From assembly GCF_900100705.1 (NCBI RefSeq), contig NZ_FNCH01000001.1, forward strand, positions 137,163 to 201,162: a DNA stretch of 64,000 nt, given 5' to 3'. Positions 19,812-29,195 of this stretch are shown one piece after another. Position numbers and translations under genes: made by a program. The notes beneath the pieces were generated by a model, which did no database searches, was not told the DNA's origin, and saw only the letters and a list, made by a program, of their open reading frames with translations. The DNA comes from Pedobacter terrae (GTDB lineage: Bacteria; Bacteroidota; Bacteroidia; Sphingobacteriales; Sphingobacteriaceae). Every line of letters begins with the position of its first letter. The stretch's first letter is position 1.

Positions 19812-20396
19812 ATGCGTATTTACCGTTCATATTCTGATAGCGAATTGGCATACCTGTTAACTCAAGGTGATGAACTGGCTTTTACCGAAATTTACAACCG
19901 TTTTTATGGACTACTTTTCATCCACGCCAGTAAACGTTTAAACGATGAAGAAGAAGCGAAAGATGTATTGCATCAATTGTTCGAATCGCTATGGGTTAAA
20001 CGTTTACAGGTAGCACCCGACGGTAATTTATCCGCTTATTTATATACAGCTGTACGTAACCGTGTGCTGGATGTTTTTGCACATCAAAAAGTAGAAAGCA
20101 AATACGTCGATTCTTTGCAGGATTATATAGATCAGGATCATGTACTCACTGATTATTTGGTGCGTGAAAAGCAAATGGCATTATTGATTGAGCAAGAAAT
20201 CAATGCTTTGCCACCCAAAATGCGCGAAATATTTATTTTAAGTCGCAAAGCGAATAAAACGCATAAGGAAATTGCGTTAGCATTAGGTCTTTCGGAATTA
20301 ACGGTTAAAACCCAGGTTAAAAAAGCACTACGGATTCTGAAATCGAGGTTGGGTGTAGCTATTTATATAGCTTTCCTCTTTAAAACCTATCAATAA
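19812..20396 (+). CDS. RNA polymerase ECF sigma factor (Bacteroidota FecI-like)
   Basis: The ATG at 19812 gives 194 residues starting MRIYRSYSDSELAYLL. Sigma region 2 (about 15-85) has EIYNRFYGLLFIHA and DVLHQLFESLW. Region 4 (about 125-175) has LPPKMREIFILSRKANKTHKEIALALGLSELTVKTQVKKAL. The TTG-containing upstream frame from 19782 would add an unlikely hydrophobic start. Such factors direct transcription of a linked SusC/SusD locus after release by the FecR protein encoded immediately downstream. Confidence 0.93.
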   Translation: MRIYRSYSDSELAYLLTQGDELAFTEIYNRFYGLLFIHASKRLNDEEEAKDVLHQLFESLWVKRLQVAPDGNLSAYLYTAVRNRVLDVFAHQKVESKYVDSLQDYIDQDHVLTDYLVREKQMALLIEQEINALPPKMREIFILSRKANKTHKEIALALGLSELTVKTQVKKALRILKSRLGVAIYIAFLFKTYQ

Positions 20397-20539
20397 GGTG
20401 CTTTCAGGTGCGTAATTAAATCTTTTTCTCCAAATTAGCTACGTCAGAATTATTTTTCAGAAAAAAATAATATTCTGATACCCCCAAGCCTATACCTTAG
20501 CCGTATATACATTAATCAACCCGAACAAACTTTCTTTTA

Positions 20540-21658
20540 ATGGAGAAAAATGCGAAAAAGCTTTTAGAAAAGTATATTGCTGGTAATTGTACGCCAGAAG
20601 AAATGGCTGTTATAGAAAATTGGTACCTACAATTACCTTTTGAAAAAGATGCACCTCATCATTCCTTAATAGAGGCCAGCAAACAAGAAGTTTGGAACCG
20701 GTTAAGTCCTCGTGGTAAATCTGTAAAAATGCTCACCATTAAATGGGTTGCAATCGCTGCAAGCCTGATTTTATGCCTGAGCGTTGGACTTTATTTTGTA
20801 ATGCTGCGTTACGCTCCTCCTCGCACTGTTAAAACCGAATTAAAAAATATTCTTCCAGGAGGAAATAAAGCCGTGCTTACCCTGGCAGATGGAACTGTTG
20901 TGGATCTGGATGATGCCAAAAATGGTCAGATCGCCAATCAAAGTGGCATTGTCATCAGGAAAGCGAAAAATGGTCAGCTCGAATATATCATTAAAGAAAC
21001 CCCAAATGCAGCTGTGACAGGCTCAAATACTATTGCTACGCCGCGTGGGGGCCAGTATCAGGTGAATCTTCCTGATGGAACAAAAGTTTGGCTTAATGCA
21101 GCTACAACTTTAAAATACCCTTATGCTTTTGCAAAAAATGAAAGACTGGTAGAATTAATTGGTGAGGCCTATTTCGAAGTTTCTAAAGATCGTATCCGTC
21201 CTTTTAGGGTAAAAACAGGGACACAAACAGTTGAAGTTTTAGGTACGCATTTTAATATTAACGCTTATAAGGATGAAGCTGTGGTGAAAACTACGCTTTT
21301 GGAAGGTGCCGTAACAGTAAGTTCCCGGTCGGGTTCGGTAAATCTGCATCCGGGTGAACAATCGATATTGAATGCAACCAGTACCGGGTTATCGCTAAAT
21401 GATCAGGTAGATATAGATAAAGAAATGGCCTGGAAAAATAATGTTTTCTCTTTCGATAACGACAATTTGCAGAGCATTATGCGCCAGATTTCCCGCTGGT
21501 ATGATGTAGATGTAGTTTATCAGGGCAAAATTACATCAGAAAAATACGTAGGGGAAATACCGAGAAACAGCAACCTGGCCGAGGTTTTTAAAATATTAGA
21601 ACTGAACCACGTTCATATTGATGCTAAGGGCAAAGTAATAACTGTAACAGGAAATTAA
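20540..21658 (+). CDS. FecR-family anti-sigma factor
   Basis: 372 residues: a cytoplasmic N-terminal sigma-binding region (about 1-65), one transmembrane helix (about 72-92, VAIAASLILCLSVGLYFVM), then a periplasmic FecR domain with TPRGGQYQVNLPDGTKVWLNAATTL... and VEVLGTHFNINAY, and a C-terminal STN-like module (about 300-372) that contacts transporters. It should hold the upstream sigma factor inactive until the transporter encoded downstream signals substrate. The gap from the sigma gene is 143 bp. Confidence 0.95.
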   Translation: MEKNAKKLLEKYIAGNCTPEEMAVIENWYLQLPFEKDAPHHSLIEASKQEVWNRLSPRGKSVKMLTIKWVAIAASLILCLSVGLYFVMLRYAPPRTVKTELKNILPGGNKAVLTLADGTVVDLDDAKNGQIANQSGIVIRKAKNGQLEYIIKETPNAAVTGSNTIATPRGGQYQVNLPDGTKVWLNAATTLKYPYAFAKNERLVELIGEAYFEVSKDRIRPFRVKTGTQTVEVLGTHFNINAYKDEAVVKTTLLEGAVTVSSRSGSVNLHPGEQSILNATSTGLSLNDQVDIDKEMAWKNNVFSFDNDNLQSIMRQISRWYDVDVVYQGKITSEKYVGEIPRNSNLAEVFKILELNHVHIDAKGKVITVTGN

Positions 21659-21721
21659 ACAAGAACGGCTTCTTTAAACAGCCACAAAATCAACCAACCA
21701 ATTACCAACTAACTAAACTTT

Positions 21722-21748
21722 ATGATGAAAAAACTACCGGAAATTTAA
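21722..21748 (+). promoter_or_regulatory. Mini-ORF in the fecR-susC leader (8 codons)
   Basis: ATG ATG AAA AAA CTA CCG GAA ATT TAA encodes MMKKLPEI. Codons 5-7 (CTACCGGAA, 21734-21742) are the exact complement of TTCCGGTAG at 21786-21794, so a translating ribosome would affect which downstream hairpin forms. This is an inference from the sequence; translation is unproven. Confidence 0.4.
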
Positions 21749-21794
21749 CTGAATACCTTAAAAAAAACCGAAAGCGTGGCAACGCTTCCGGTAG
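21734..21794 (+). promoter_or_regulatory. Mutually exclusive hairpins in susC leader
   Basis: Hairpin B is 21767-21777 with 21782-21792 (10 of 11 pairs, loop GGCA). Hairpin A is CTACCGGAA (21734-21742) with TTCCGGTAG (21786-21794), a perfect 9 bp. They share the right arm and cannot form together. This layout resembles an attenuator or RNA switch between fecR and susC. Confidence 0.45.
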
Positions 21795-21805
21795 AAATTT
21801 GGACA

Positions 21806-21839
21806 AGCAGCTTGCTTCGAAACCCAGCTGCTATTTTTT
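21806..21839 (+). terminator. Intrinsic terminator just upstream of susC
   Basis: AGCAGCT (21806-21812) pairs with AGCTGCT (21826-21832), then A and six T. It lies 22 bp before the susC ATG. Either it ends the sigma/fecR transcript or it is a conditional terminator for susC. Confidence 0.6.
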
Positions 21840-21860
21840 AACCTCATTCATAACAAAGGT

Positions 21861-24800
21861 ATGAAATTAACTACCCTTTACAACCCCGTGTGCGACATGC
21901 GGAGGGTAAAGATTAAATTTTTATTGGTCATGAAATTGACTACAATCTTACTATTGGTCGGCGCCTTACATTTGTCCGCGGCCGCATTTTCTCAAACCGT
22001 TACGCTCTCTCGAAGAAAAACGTCTCTTAAACAGGTTTTTAAGGAGATAAAAAAGCAAACTGGCTATTTTTTCTTCTATAAGGGGCAATTATTGCAGGAT
22101 AAAACTGATGTAATAGTGGAATTCAATAATGCATCACTTACAGATGCGCTGAATGCTTCATTAAAAGATCAAAACCTAAGCTATAACATTGTTAATAAAA
22201 CCATTGTGATTAGCCGTAAGGAGAATTTACCAGCGGTTGCAGCAAGTGTAGCGGTAAAAATCGAGGTGAAAGGTGTTGTTGCCGATAAAGCTACAGGCGA
22301 AACCCTTCCCGGCGTTAATGTTTCCGTTAAAAATGGTGCAAGCGTAGGCATTACCAATGAAAAAGGCGAATTCAAAGTCAATGTTGATGATGGAAGCGTT
22401 TTGGTTTTCAGTTATGTGGGTTACGAATTGTTTGAAACCAAGGTTACAGGTGCTAAAACGTTAAACGTTAAGCTTACCTCAAAAATGACCCAAATGAATG
22501 ATGTGGTGGTTACAGGTTATCAAACGATTAAAAAAGATAACTATACCGGTAACGCTGTAACCATATCCGGAGAACAACTGAGAAGGGTAAATCCACAAAA
22601 TTTGCTGCAAAGCATTGGCACATTCGATCCTTCCTTTAAACTGATCGACAATAATTTGGCAGGTTCAAACCCGAACAGGATTCCCTCCATTAATGTTAGG
22701 GGAGCTTCGGCATTACCCAGCGGTGATGGACAGGTGCTGAGAAGAGATGATATTCTTGGAACGGCAAACATGCCTGTGTTTATGCTTGATGGATATGAAG
22801 TGAGCGTACAAAAAGTATTTGATTTGGATGTAAACCGCATTGCGTCAGTTACCTCGCTAAAAGATGCAGCTGCAACGGCAATTTATGGTTCTCGCGCCGC
22901 CAATGGTGTAATTGTGATTACTACTAAAACACCCTTAGAAGGAAAACTGCGTGTAGAATACAATTACGAACTGAATCTAACTGCTGCTGATCTGAGTGAT
23001 TACCAGGTTTTAGATGCAGCTCAAAAACTGGATTACGAGGTTTTGGCAGGATTGTACAGTTCTTCAAAACAGCAGGTTCCACAAGATCAGCTGGATGAAA
23101 TTTATTACCACAAAAAAGCCAATGTGGTAGGTGGGGTTAACAGTTATTGGTTATCACAGCCGCTACGGAATACCATAGGCCATAAACATGCTGTAAATCT
23201 TGATGGTGGTTCGCAGGCATTCCGCTACAATGTAAATCTTCGTTACCAGAACAGGCCAGGGGCGATGAAGGGTTCTGAAAGGGATCAATATTCTGGTGGA
23301 ATGAGTTTTCAGTACAATGTGAAGAAACTTCAGTTCAGAAATGAGTTGTCCATCACACAGGTAGGCGCTAACGAATCTCCATATGGCGATTTTTCTAATT
23401 ATGTAAGGATGAACCCTTATTACCCGTTAAAAGATGCCAATGGCATGGCGATGCGGATTTCGGATGTATATGAAAAACAAGATCGGTCAAAAGAATATGT
23501 TTTTAATCCATTATTTGATGCCAATTTAAGCAGTTTTAATAAATCGAAGTACACCGAAATTATCGATAACCTTTCTGCTGATTTAGAAGTGGCCAAAGAC
23601 CTGAGATTAAGGGCACAGATGAGTGTAACCACACGATCTAATTCTGATGATGTTTTTACCTCGCCACTGGCCAATAAATATTACCTGTATACCACCGATA
23701 AAATAGATGAAAAAGGGGAGTATACCAACAGGGAAATGAAAGAAACCTATTGGGATAGTAACATTAGGTTAACCTGGTTAAAGCAGATTGGCGGTAATTA
23801 TTTTAATGCTTTGGTCGGGGTAAATGCCCGTACAGAGTTGCGCGATCAGAAAGAATTTACGGCCATTGGCTTTGCTAATGATCGTTTTACCAGCATTGGC
23901 TTTGCTAAAGGTTATGCTGAAGATGGAAAACCGCAAAGCAGGCTTGAAAAGGCTCGTTTATTCGGTTCGTTTTTTTCGGTAAACTATTCGTACAAAAACC
24001 GGTACCTGATGGATGGAACTGTTCGTATTGATGGTTCTTCAAAATTTGGTGTAAACAATAAACTGGCTCCGTTTTGGTCGTTCGGATTAGGTTGGAATGT
24101 GCACCAGGAGGAATTTTTAAAGGGTAACCCCGTAATTAGCCAGCTGAGAATAAAAGCTTCTACAGGTCTTACCGGGTCAGTAGAGTTTGATCCTTATTTA
24201 TCAAAAACCATTTACAAGTATAACACCGGAAACTGGTATTCATCAGGCATAGGTGCAGGGGTGAACAGTTACGGCAATGAAAACCTAGGCTGGCAAAAAA
24301 CAAGGATGACGGATATCGGTGTAGACATTGGGCTTTTCAAAGACCGTGTAATGATTACGCCAAGGATATATAAAAAGTTTACCAAAGACATTTTGGCCGA
24401 TATTACCTTACCTCCGTCAACAGGGTTTTTATCTTATAAAGAAAACCTCGGCGATATGGAAAACAAAGGTGCGGAGCTGGGCATAAACGTAGAAGCTGTA
24501 AGAAGCAAAGAATGGTCGGTAAATCTGAATGCCAATTTGGTTACCAATAAAAACAAAGTGGTAAGAATTTCAAACGCCTTAAAGAAATACAACGATAGGG
24601 CAGACGAACTCCAATCACTAAAGCCTGGCGACGGAGGTTACAGGGGTATTCCATTGCTTAGGTTTAGCGAAGGACAACCATTTAATGCCATTTACGGCGT
24701 GCGCTCTTTAGGCATTGATCCGGAAAATGGACGGGAGTTATACCTTAAAAAAGATGGTACACTAACTTACGATTACGATAAGAGAGATTATGTGGTAATT

Positions 24801-25262
24801 GGCGATCCTAACCCTAAAGTAAGCGGCTATTTTGGTGGAACAGTAAACTATAAAAGGTTTAGCCTGTACGTGCAGTTTCAAACCTATTTTGGTGGCGACA
24901 AATACAACCTCACCCTGGTAGAGCGTGTTGAAAATGCCGACCCAAGATATAATGTTGATAAACGGGTATTTGAGGAGAAGTGGAAGCAACCTGGCGACCT
25001 GTCCTTTTATAAAAACATAGCAGATAATGGTGAAACGGACGTTAGCTCCAGGTTTATACAGCCTGATAACCTGATCAACCTGCAATCAGTTAACTTTTCT
25101 TACGATATGAATAAAAAAATCGCGTCAAAATTGGCCATGTCGAGCCTTATGTTTCAAGTAACGGCAAATGATGTGGTGCGTTGGTCATCAGTAAAAGAAG
25201 AAAGGGGAATAAACTATCCATTTACCAGGAGTTTAACCTTCTCTATCAGAGCCGCTTTCTAA
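21861..25262 (+). CDS. SusC/RagA-type TonB-dependent transporter with STN domain
   Basis: 1133 residues. After a signal peptide (MKLTTILLLVGALHLSAAAFSQ, itself inside a longer N-terminus) comes an STN domain (about 50-110, SLKQVFKEIKKQTGYFFFYK). A CarboxypepD-reg-like domain follows (about 125-210, GVVADKATGETLPGVNVSVKNG), then a plug with TAIYGSRAANGVIVITTK and a beta barrel ending in the aromatic C-terminus SIRAAF. The STN domain is the signalling link to FecR, so this transporter senses its own substrate. The substrate is unknown. Confidence 0.96.
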   Translation: MKLTTLYNPVCDMRRVKIKFLLVMKLTTILLLVGALHLSAAAFSQTVTLSRRKTSLKQVFKEIKKQTGYFFFYKGQLLQDKTDVIVEFNNASLTDALNASLKDQNLSYNIVNKTIVISRKENLPAVAASVAVKIEVKGVVADKATGETLPGVNVSVKNGASVGITNEKGEFKVNVDDGSVLVFSYVGYELFETKVTGAKTLNVKLTSKMTQMNDVVVTGYQTIKKDNYTGNAVTISGEQLRRVNPQNLLQSIGTFDPSFKLIDNNLAGSNPNRIPSINVRGASALPSGDGQVLRRDDILGTANMPVFMLDGYEVSVQKVFDLDVNRIASVTSLKDAAATAIYGSRAANGVIVITTKTPLEGKLRVEYNYELNLTAADLSDYQVLDAAQKLDYEVLAGLYSSSKQQVPQDQLDEIYYHKKANVVGGVNSYWLSQPLRNTIGHKHAVNLDGGSQAFRYNVNLRYQNRPGAMKGSERDQYSGGMSFQYNVKKLQFRNELSITQVGANESPYGDFSNYVRMNPYYPLKDANGMAMRISDVYEKQDRSKEYVFNPLFDANLSSFNKSKYTEIIDNLSADLEVAKDLRLRAQMSVTTRSNSDDVFTSPLANKYYLYTTDKIDEKGEYTNREMKETYWDSNIRLTWLKQIGGNYFNALVGVNARTELRDQKEFTAIGFANDRFTSIGFAKGYAEDGKPQSRLEKARLFGSFFSVNYSYKNRYLMDGTVRIDGSSKFGVNNKLAPFWSFGLGWNVHQEEFLKGNPVISQLRIKASTGLTGSVEFDPYLSKTIYKYNTGNWYSSGIGAGVNSYGNENLGWQKTRMTDIGVDIGLFKDRVMITPRIYKKFTKDILADITLPPSTGFLSYKENLGDMENKGAELGINVEAVRSKEWSVNLNANLVTNKNKVVRISNALKKYNDRADELQSLKPGDGGYRGIPLLRFSEGQPFNAIYGVRSLGIDPENGRELYLKKDGTLTYDYDKRDYVVIGDPNPKVSGYFGGTVNYKRFSLYVQFQTYFGGDKYNLTLVERVENADPRYNVDKRVFEEKWKQPGDLSFYKNIADNGETDVSSRFIQPDNLINLQSVNFSYDMNKKIASKLAMSSLMFQVTANDVVRWSSVKEERGINYPFTRSLTFSIRAAF

Positions 25263-25295
25263 GCTATATTATTAACAGATTTAAAATATAAAAAT

Positions 25296-26786
25296 ATGAA
25301 GATTAGATTGTTAATCTGCCTCATCGTAATAACAGGAGTATTTAGCTCCTGCAAAAAATGGCTGGAAGTAGAGCCTGAATCAGAAATTGCAGCACCAACT
25401 TTATTCAGTACCGAAAATGGTTTTATGGAGGCTATAAACGGTGTTTATAACCGCAGTAGCGAATCGGATTTGTATGGGAAAGAGCTTACTTTTGGTACAA
25501 CAGAAGTATTGGCGCAAAATTTTTCGATGCGTGAAGATGGACAGAATTATAGGGAAACGTCACTATACAATTATAAACATGGCGAATTTATTAAACGAAA
25601 GGATAAAATTTGGGCTGGTTTATACAATGCAATTGTAAACTGTAACCTCATTCTGGAAAATGTAGATGCAAAAAAGAACATCTTTAGCGGTAGCAATTAC
25701 GCCATTGTGAAGGGAGAGGCGCTTGCCTTAAGAGCATATTTGCATTTCGATCTATTACGTCTTTTTGCACCCTCTTATCTGAGAAATGCCACTGCAAAAG
25801 GAATTCCGTATGCAAATAAATACACCAAAGACATTACGCCGGTTTCCAGCGTATCAGAAACGATTGATCTCATTATTAAAGATCTGGAGCAGTCGAAACA
25901 GTTGTTAATGGTCGATCCCATCCGCAGTGCCAGTTATGTGGTAAACTATCCCCTGGTTACCGATACACTCAAAAATACTGAAGAACGGAACCCAAGCCTT
26001 TTTTTACAGAACAGAAGACACCGTTTAAATTACTATGCGGTATGTGGTACGCTTGCCCGCGTATATCTTTATAAAAACGATAAAGTTAAAGCCTTACAGA
26101 ATGCAAAAGAGGTAATTGACTCTAAAAAATTTCCATGGACTGCAAAAAGCGATTTTGAAGCTTTTGAAGATTCAAAAAAAGATCGCATTTTATATAAGGA
26201 ACTTGTTTTTGGCTGGTATATACCCGGCGCTGCAAAAGAGATTAAAGACAACTGGTTTCAAAGTGGCACCCGTGGCTTTTATTTAATTGAGGATGCTGCA
26301 GATTATATTTATGAAAAGGCTACGGCGGGTGCGAGTGATTCGCGTTATAAATATTGGTTGTCTGCTACGTCGAGCCAATCATCAAGATCATACGATATTG
26401 TTAAATACCGTAGAAACCCTTTAAGCGCTGAGGCAAATGCCAACTTACATTATTTGATGGCTCCTGCCATCAGACTTAGTGAAATGTATTATATCGCTGC
26501 AGAGTGTTCATATGCAAGTAATCCCACAACGGCAGTAAATTACCTTACACAAGTCCGCGAGGCGAGGCAGATAGGCGATCCCTTATCCATCAATAGCGAA
26601 GAAGACCTGTTAAAAGAATTGCTTAAAGACGCACGTAAGGAATGGTTGGCGGAAGGCCAGCTGTTCTACATGTATAAAAGGTTAAATAGGGGGATTGTAG
26701 GGCAAACTGGAGCAATCATCCCCGCATCTGATAACATTTTCGTGCTCCCTCTTCCTAACGACGAGATTGTTTATGGAGGCAGATAA
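25296..26786 (+). CDS. RagB/SusD family outer-membrane lipoprotein
   Basis: 496 residues with a lipoprotein signal (FSSCKKW) and the SusD pattern: an N-terminal TPR-like helical region with AINGVYNRSSE and AIVKGEALALRAYLHFDLLRLFAPSY, and a C-terminal RKEWLAEGQLFYMYKRLNR. SusD proteins cap the SusC barrel at the cell surface and capture ligand. It lies 33 bp after susC and is surely co-transcribed. The ligand cannot be inferred from sequence. Confidence 0.95.
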   Translation: MKIRLLICLIVITGVFSSCKKWLEVEPESEIAAPTLFSTENGFMEAINGVYNRSSESDLYGKELTFGTTEVLAQNFSMREDGQNYRETSLYNYKHGEFIKRKDKIWAGLYNAIVNCNLILENVDAKKNIFSGSNYAIVKGEALALRAYLHFDLLRLFAPSYLRNATAKGIPYANKYTKDITPVSSVSETIDLIIKDLEQSKQLLMVDPIRSASYVVNYPLVTDTLKNTEERNPSLFLQNRRHRLNYYAVCGTLARVYLYKNDKVKALQNAKEVIDSKKFPWTAKSDFEAFEDSKKDRILYKELVFGWYIPGAAKEIKDNWFQSGTRGFYLIEDAADYIYEKATAGASDSRYKYWLSATSSQSSRSYDIVKYRRNPLSAEANANLHYLMAPAIRLSEMYYIAAECSYASNPTTAVNYLTQVREARQIGDPLSINSEEDLLKELLKDARKEWLAEGQLFYMYKRLNRGIVGQTGAIIPASDNIFVLPLPNDEIVYGGR

Positions 26787-26815
26787 AACAATTTGAAATT
26801 TATTAATAGCAAATT

Positions 26816-27625
26816 ATGAAAATATACATATTAATTTTCGCAGTTCTCTGTCTGGCTTCTTGCAAGAAAGCAGAAGAAATGCGTTTTGATCACAGCGCAA
26901 ATGTTTATTTCGACATTTATAATGGAGATAAAGATAGCATTGTAAGAACCTTTGCCTATAATCCTACACTGGCGCAGGATACGGTATGGCTGCCGGTACG
27001 TTTATCAGGAATCAGAACCGATGCTGACCGGAAATTCAGTGCCCGTGTTGATGCTGATTCATCTACAGCTACGCCCGGTTTACATTATGAAGCTTTGAAA
27101 CCGCAATATTCCATTCTTCCGAATAAGGGAATAGGTTATATCCCGGTAGTGATTTATAATAAAGACCGGCAACTGGAAAACAAATCGGTTTCGATACTGA
27201 TCAAATTAACCGGAACGCCAGATCTCGGCATCGAAAACCCTTACCTGATCAGGGCAAAAGTTGTATTCTCATCAAAATTGGAAAAACCGAGCTGGTGGGA
27301 TACCTGGCCATTACCGCCTTACTCAAGAACCAAACATGAATTGTTTATTCTGGTAACTGCGCAGACTTCTCTTACTACCGATGGACTAGATGCACCGAAA
27401 AACCTGTATTATATAGGTTTATTAACTACCATGTTAAACAACCCATTTAATTGGGTGGCCAAAAATGCAACAAAAGGTTATGTTATAGAAGAGGTTACTG
27501 CGGGAAATACCGATAGTTATTATTTCTACAACAAGAGCAACCCAGCTAAAAAAACGCTTTTGAGAAAGAACATGCAGAATGGTAAATATTATTTTATAGA
27601 TGAAAATGGCAATGAGGTTATTTAA
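26816..27625 (+). CDS. DUF4843 domain lipoprotein
   Basis: 269 residues with lipobox LASC (Cys at 16) and an all-beta body typical of DUF4843 proteins found after SusC/SusD pairs, including VYFDIYNGD and a repeated strand pattern to RAKVVFSSKL, then a short helical tail with WWDTWPLPPYS. It is probably a surface lipoprotein accessory to the transporter, perhaps binding ligand; the function is unproven. It lies 29 bp after susD. Confidence 0.85.
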   Translation: MKIYILIFAVLCLASCKKAEEMRFDHSANVYFDIYNGDKDSIVRTFAYNPTLAQDTVWLPVRLSGIRTDADRKFSARVDADSSTATPGLHYEALKPQYSILPNKGIGYIPVVIYNKDRQLENKSVSILIKLTGTPDLGIENPYLIRAKVVFSSKLEKPSWWDTWPLPPYSRTKHELFILVTAQTSLTTDGLDAPKNLYYIGLLTTMLNNPFNWVAKNATKGYVIEEVTAGNTDSYYFYNKSNPAKKTLLRKNMQNGKYYFIDENGNEVI

Positions 27626-27635
27626 TTCGAAGAAC

Positions 27636-29054
27636 ATGAATATTAAAAAATTAATCATATTAATAATTGGCGTGATTTCTTTAGCCGCATGTCATAAAGA
27701 CCTGGGTAATTACGATATCGATATACCTCTGGAGCCAAAAGTGGCCAACCTCGATTCTGTTTACACCGCCAGTGTAGGAGATAGTTTGATCATCAAACCG
27801 AAAATAGAAGGGGCTGATGCCGCCAATGTAGAGCTTCAGTGGAGAATTAGTGTAATTGAGGGGAACGATGTGATATATAATGGCCCTGCATTAAAGATCA
27901 TTTTCGGATTACAGGCTAAAAGATATCCAGCCCGCCTTACGGTTTACAATAAAGCAAATGGAATGAAATATTTCCATAAGTTTTATATTGAGGGGGCGAC
28001 CGAATTTGCCAAAGGCACAACAGTATTAAGTGTTGAAAATGGTATCACTCAGTTTTCGTTTGTAAAGCCAGATGGCAGTGTGCAGGCCCGTTTGTACCGC
28101 GCCATGCAAGCGAAAGATTTACCCGCAAACCCCACCAACTTGTTCCTGTTAAGTAATACGTTTACCGGGGGCACCTTGCTGGGCTATTGGATCATTACCA
28201 AAAATGGTGGCATCAGGCTGGAGCCCAATACCATGCAGGAAGATCCAAAATATCCCAATATGCTGAAAGATAACTTTTTTACGTCGCCAGATAATTTGGA
28301 GGTGGGTTCACTGATTTCGCATCCGCAAGGGGTTATGATGGGCGTTGTAAACGGTAAATTTTATGGCGGCACAACCAGTACCTGGGATCAGGCAGCTACT
28401 TACGGCATGTTCGGTTTACCTGCTGATGGTGATTATGAACTCGCGCCGTCTTTTGTAATGAGTTTCACACAATCTGCCACCTATTTTATCGGATTTGACC
28501 GAAACAGAAAACAATTCGTGCGGATTAACCTGTATGGTGCCCCTGTTTACTTTGGTACCCAATATTCGGTTACTGCCAATGTTTTTGATCCGCTAAATGT
28601 TGGGATGGATCTTGTTCATATGGAGCAACTTAACAACGCAGATTGTTTTGCTTATTGCAAAGGAACCGATGGCAAAATTTATGAACTCAAGTTTAATGTT
28701 CAGTTTAATGGACCATTTACCTTTACGCCACAACATAAACGCTTATTTGTACGCCAGGAGTTAATTAATGAAAATACCAAATGGAGCGGTGCTAAAAATG
28801 GGGTAATCTACATGGCCAATGGCAGTAAGCTTTATCGCTATAACCCGGTAAATGAAGAGTTGAGGGAACTGGCGACCAGTTTTGCCGGAAAAACAATTTC
28901 GATGTTAAAACTTAGCGAAGATGAAGAAACGCTAATGGTAGGAACAGAAGAAACCGTTACTTTTTTGAATATAGCAACAGGAATGAATGGTGCATTCATT
29001 AAAAAGATTGAAGGTATTCCGGGAGCTCCTGTGGATATTGCAATTAGAAAATAA
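27636..29054 (+). CDS. PKD-like family lipoprotein
   Basis: I use the ATG at 27636 (MNIKKLIILIIGVISLAACHKD), which gives a good lipobox; an in-frame ATG at 27600 overlaps the previous gene. 472 residues: a PKD-like beta sandwich (about 40-130, VGDSLIIKPKIEGADAANVELQWRIS...) and a C-terminal beta-propeller-like region with repeated YxxDGKIYEL-type strands. It belongs to the set commonly linked to DUF4843 proteins in Bacteroidota SusCD operons and is probably surface-exposed. Confidence 0.82.
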   Translation: MNIKKLIILIIGVISLAACHKDLGNYDIDIPLEPKVANLDSVYTASVGDSLIIKPKIEGADAANVELQWRISVIEGNDVIYNGPALKIIFGLQAKRYPARLTVYNKANGMKYFHKFYIEGATEFAKGTTVLSVENGITQFSFVKPDGSVQARLYRAMQAKDLPANPTNLFLLSNTFTGGTLLGYWIITKNGGIRLEPNTMQEDPKYPNMLKDNFFTSPDNLEVGSLISHPQGVMMGVVNGKFYGGTTSTWDQAATYGMFGLPADGDYELAPSFVMSFTQSATYFIGFDRNRKQFVRINLYGAPVYFGTQYSVTANVFDPLNVGMDLVHMEQLNNADCFAYCKGTDGKIYELKFNVQFNGPFTFTPQHKRLFVRQELINENTKWSGAKNGVIYMANGSKLYRYNPVNEELRELATSFAGKTISMLKLSEDEETLMVGTEETVTFLNIATGMNGAFIKKIEGIPGAPVDIAIRK

Positions 29055-29074
29055 TTGGATGAGACTTATTAAGA

Positions 29075-29125
29075 CAATTTCGCGCTGAGCTTGTCGAGTT
29101 GAGCCTGTCGAAACATTACAAAAAG
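29075..29125. repeat. Bacteroidota intergenic repeat fragment
   Basis: The segment GCTTGTCGAGTTGAGCCTGTCGA (about 29089-29111) carries two copies of a GTCGA motif. It resembles the short dispersed repeats seen near other genes of this window (32391, 39340, 62575). It lies between two genes of the SusCD operon. Confidence 0.4.
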
Positions 29126-29195
29126 TGTTTAACGAGGTTCTTCAACAAGATCAGTATAACAAACCCATATCGCTTAACCATAAAAAAAAATACAA

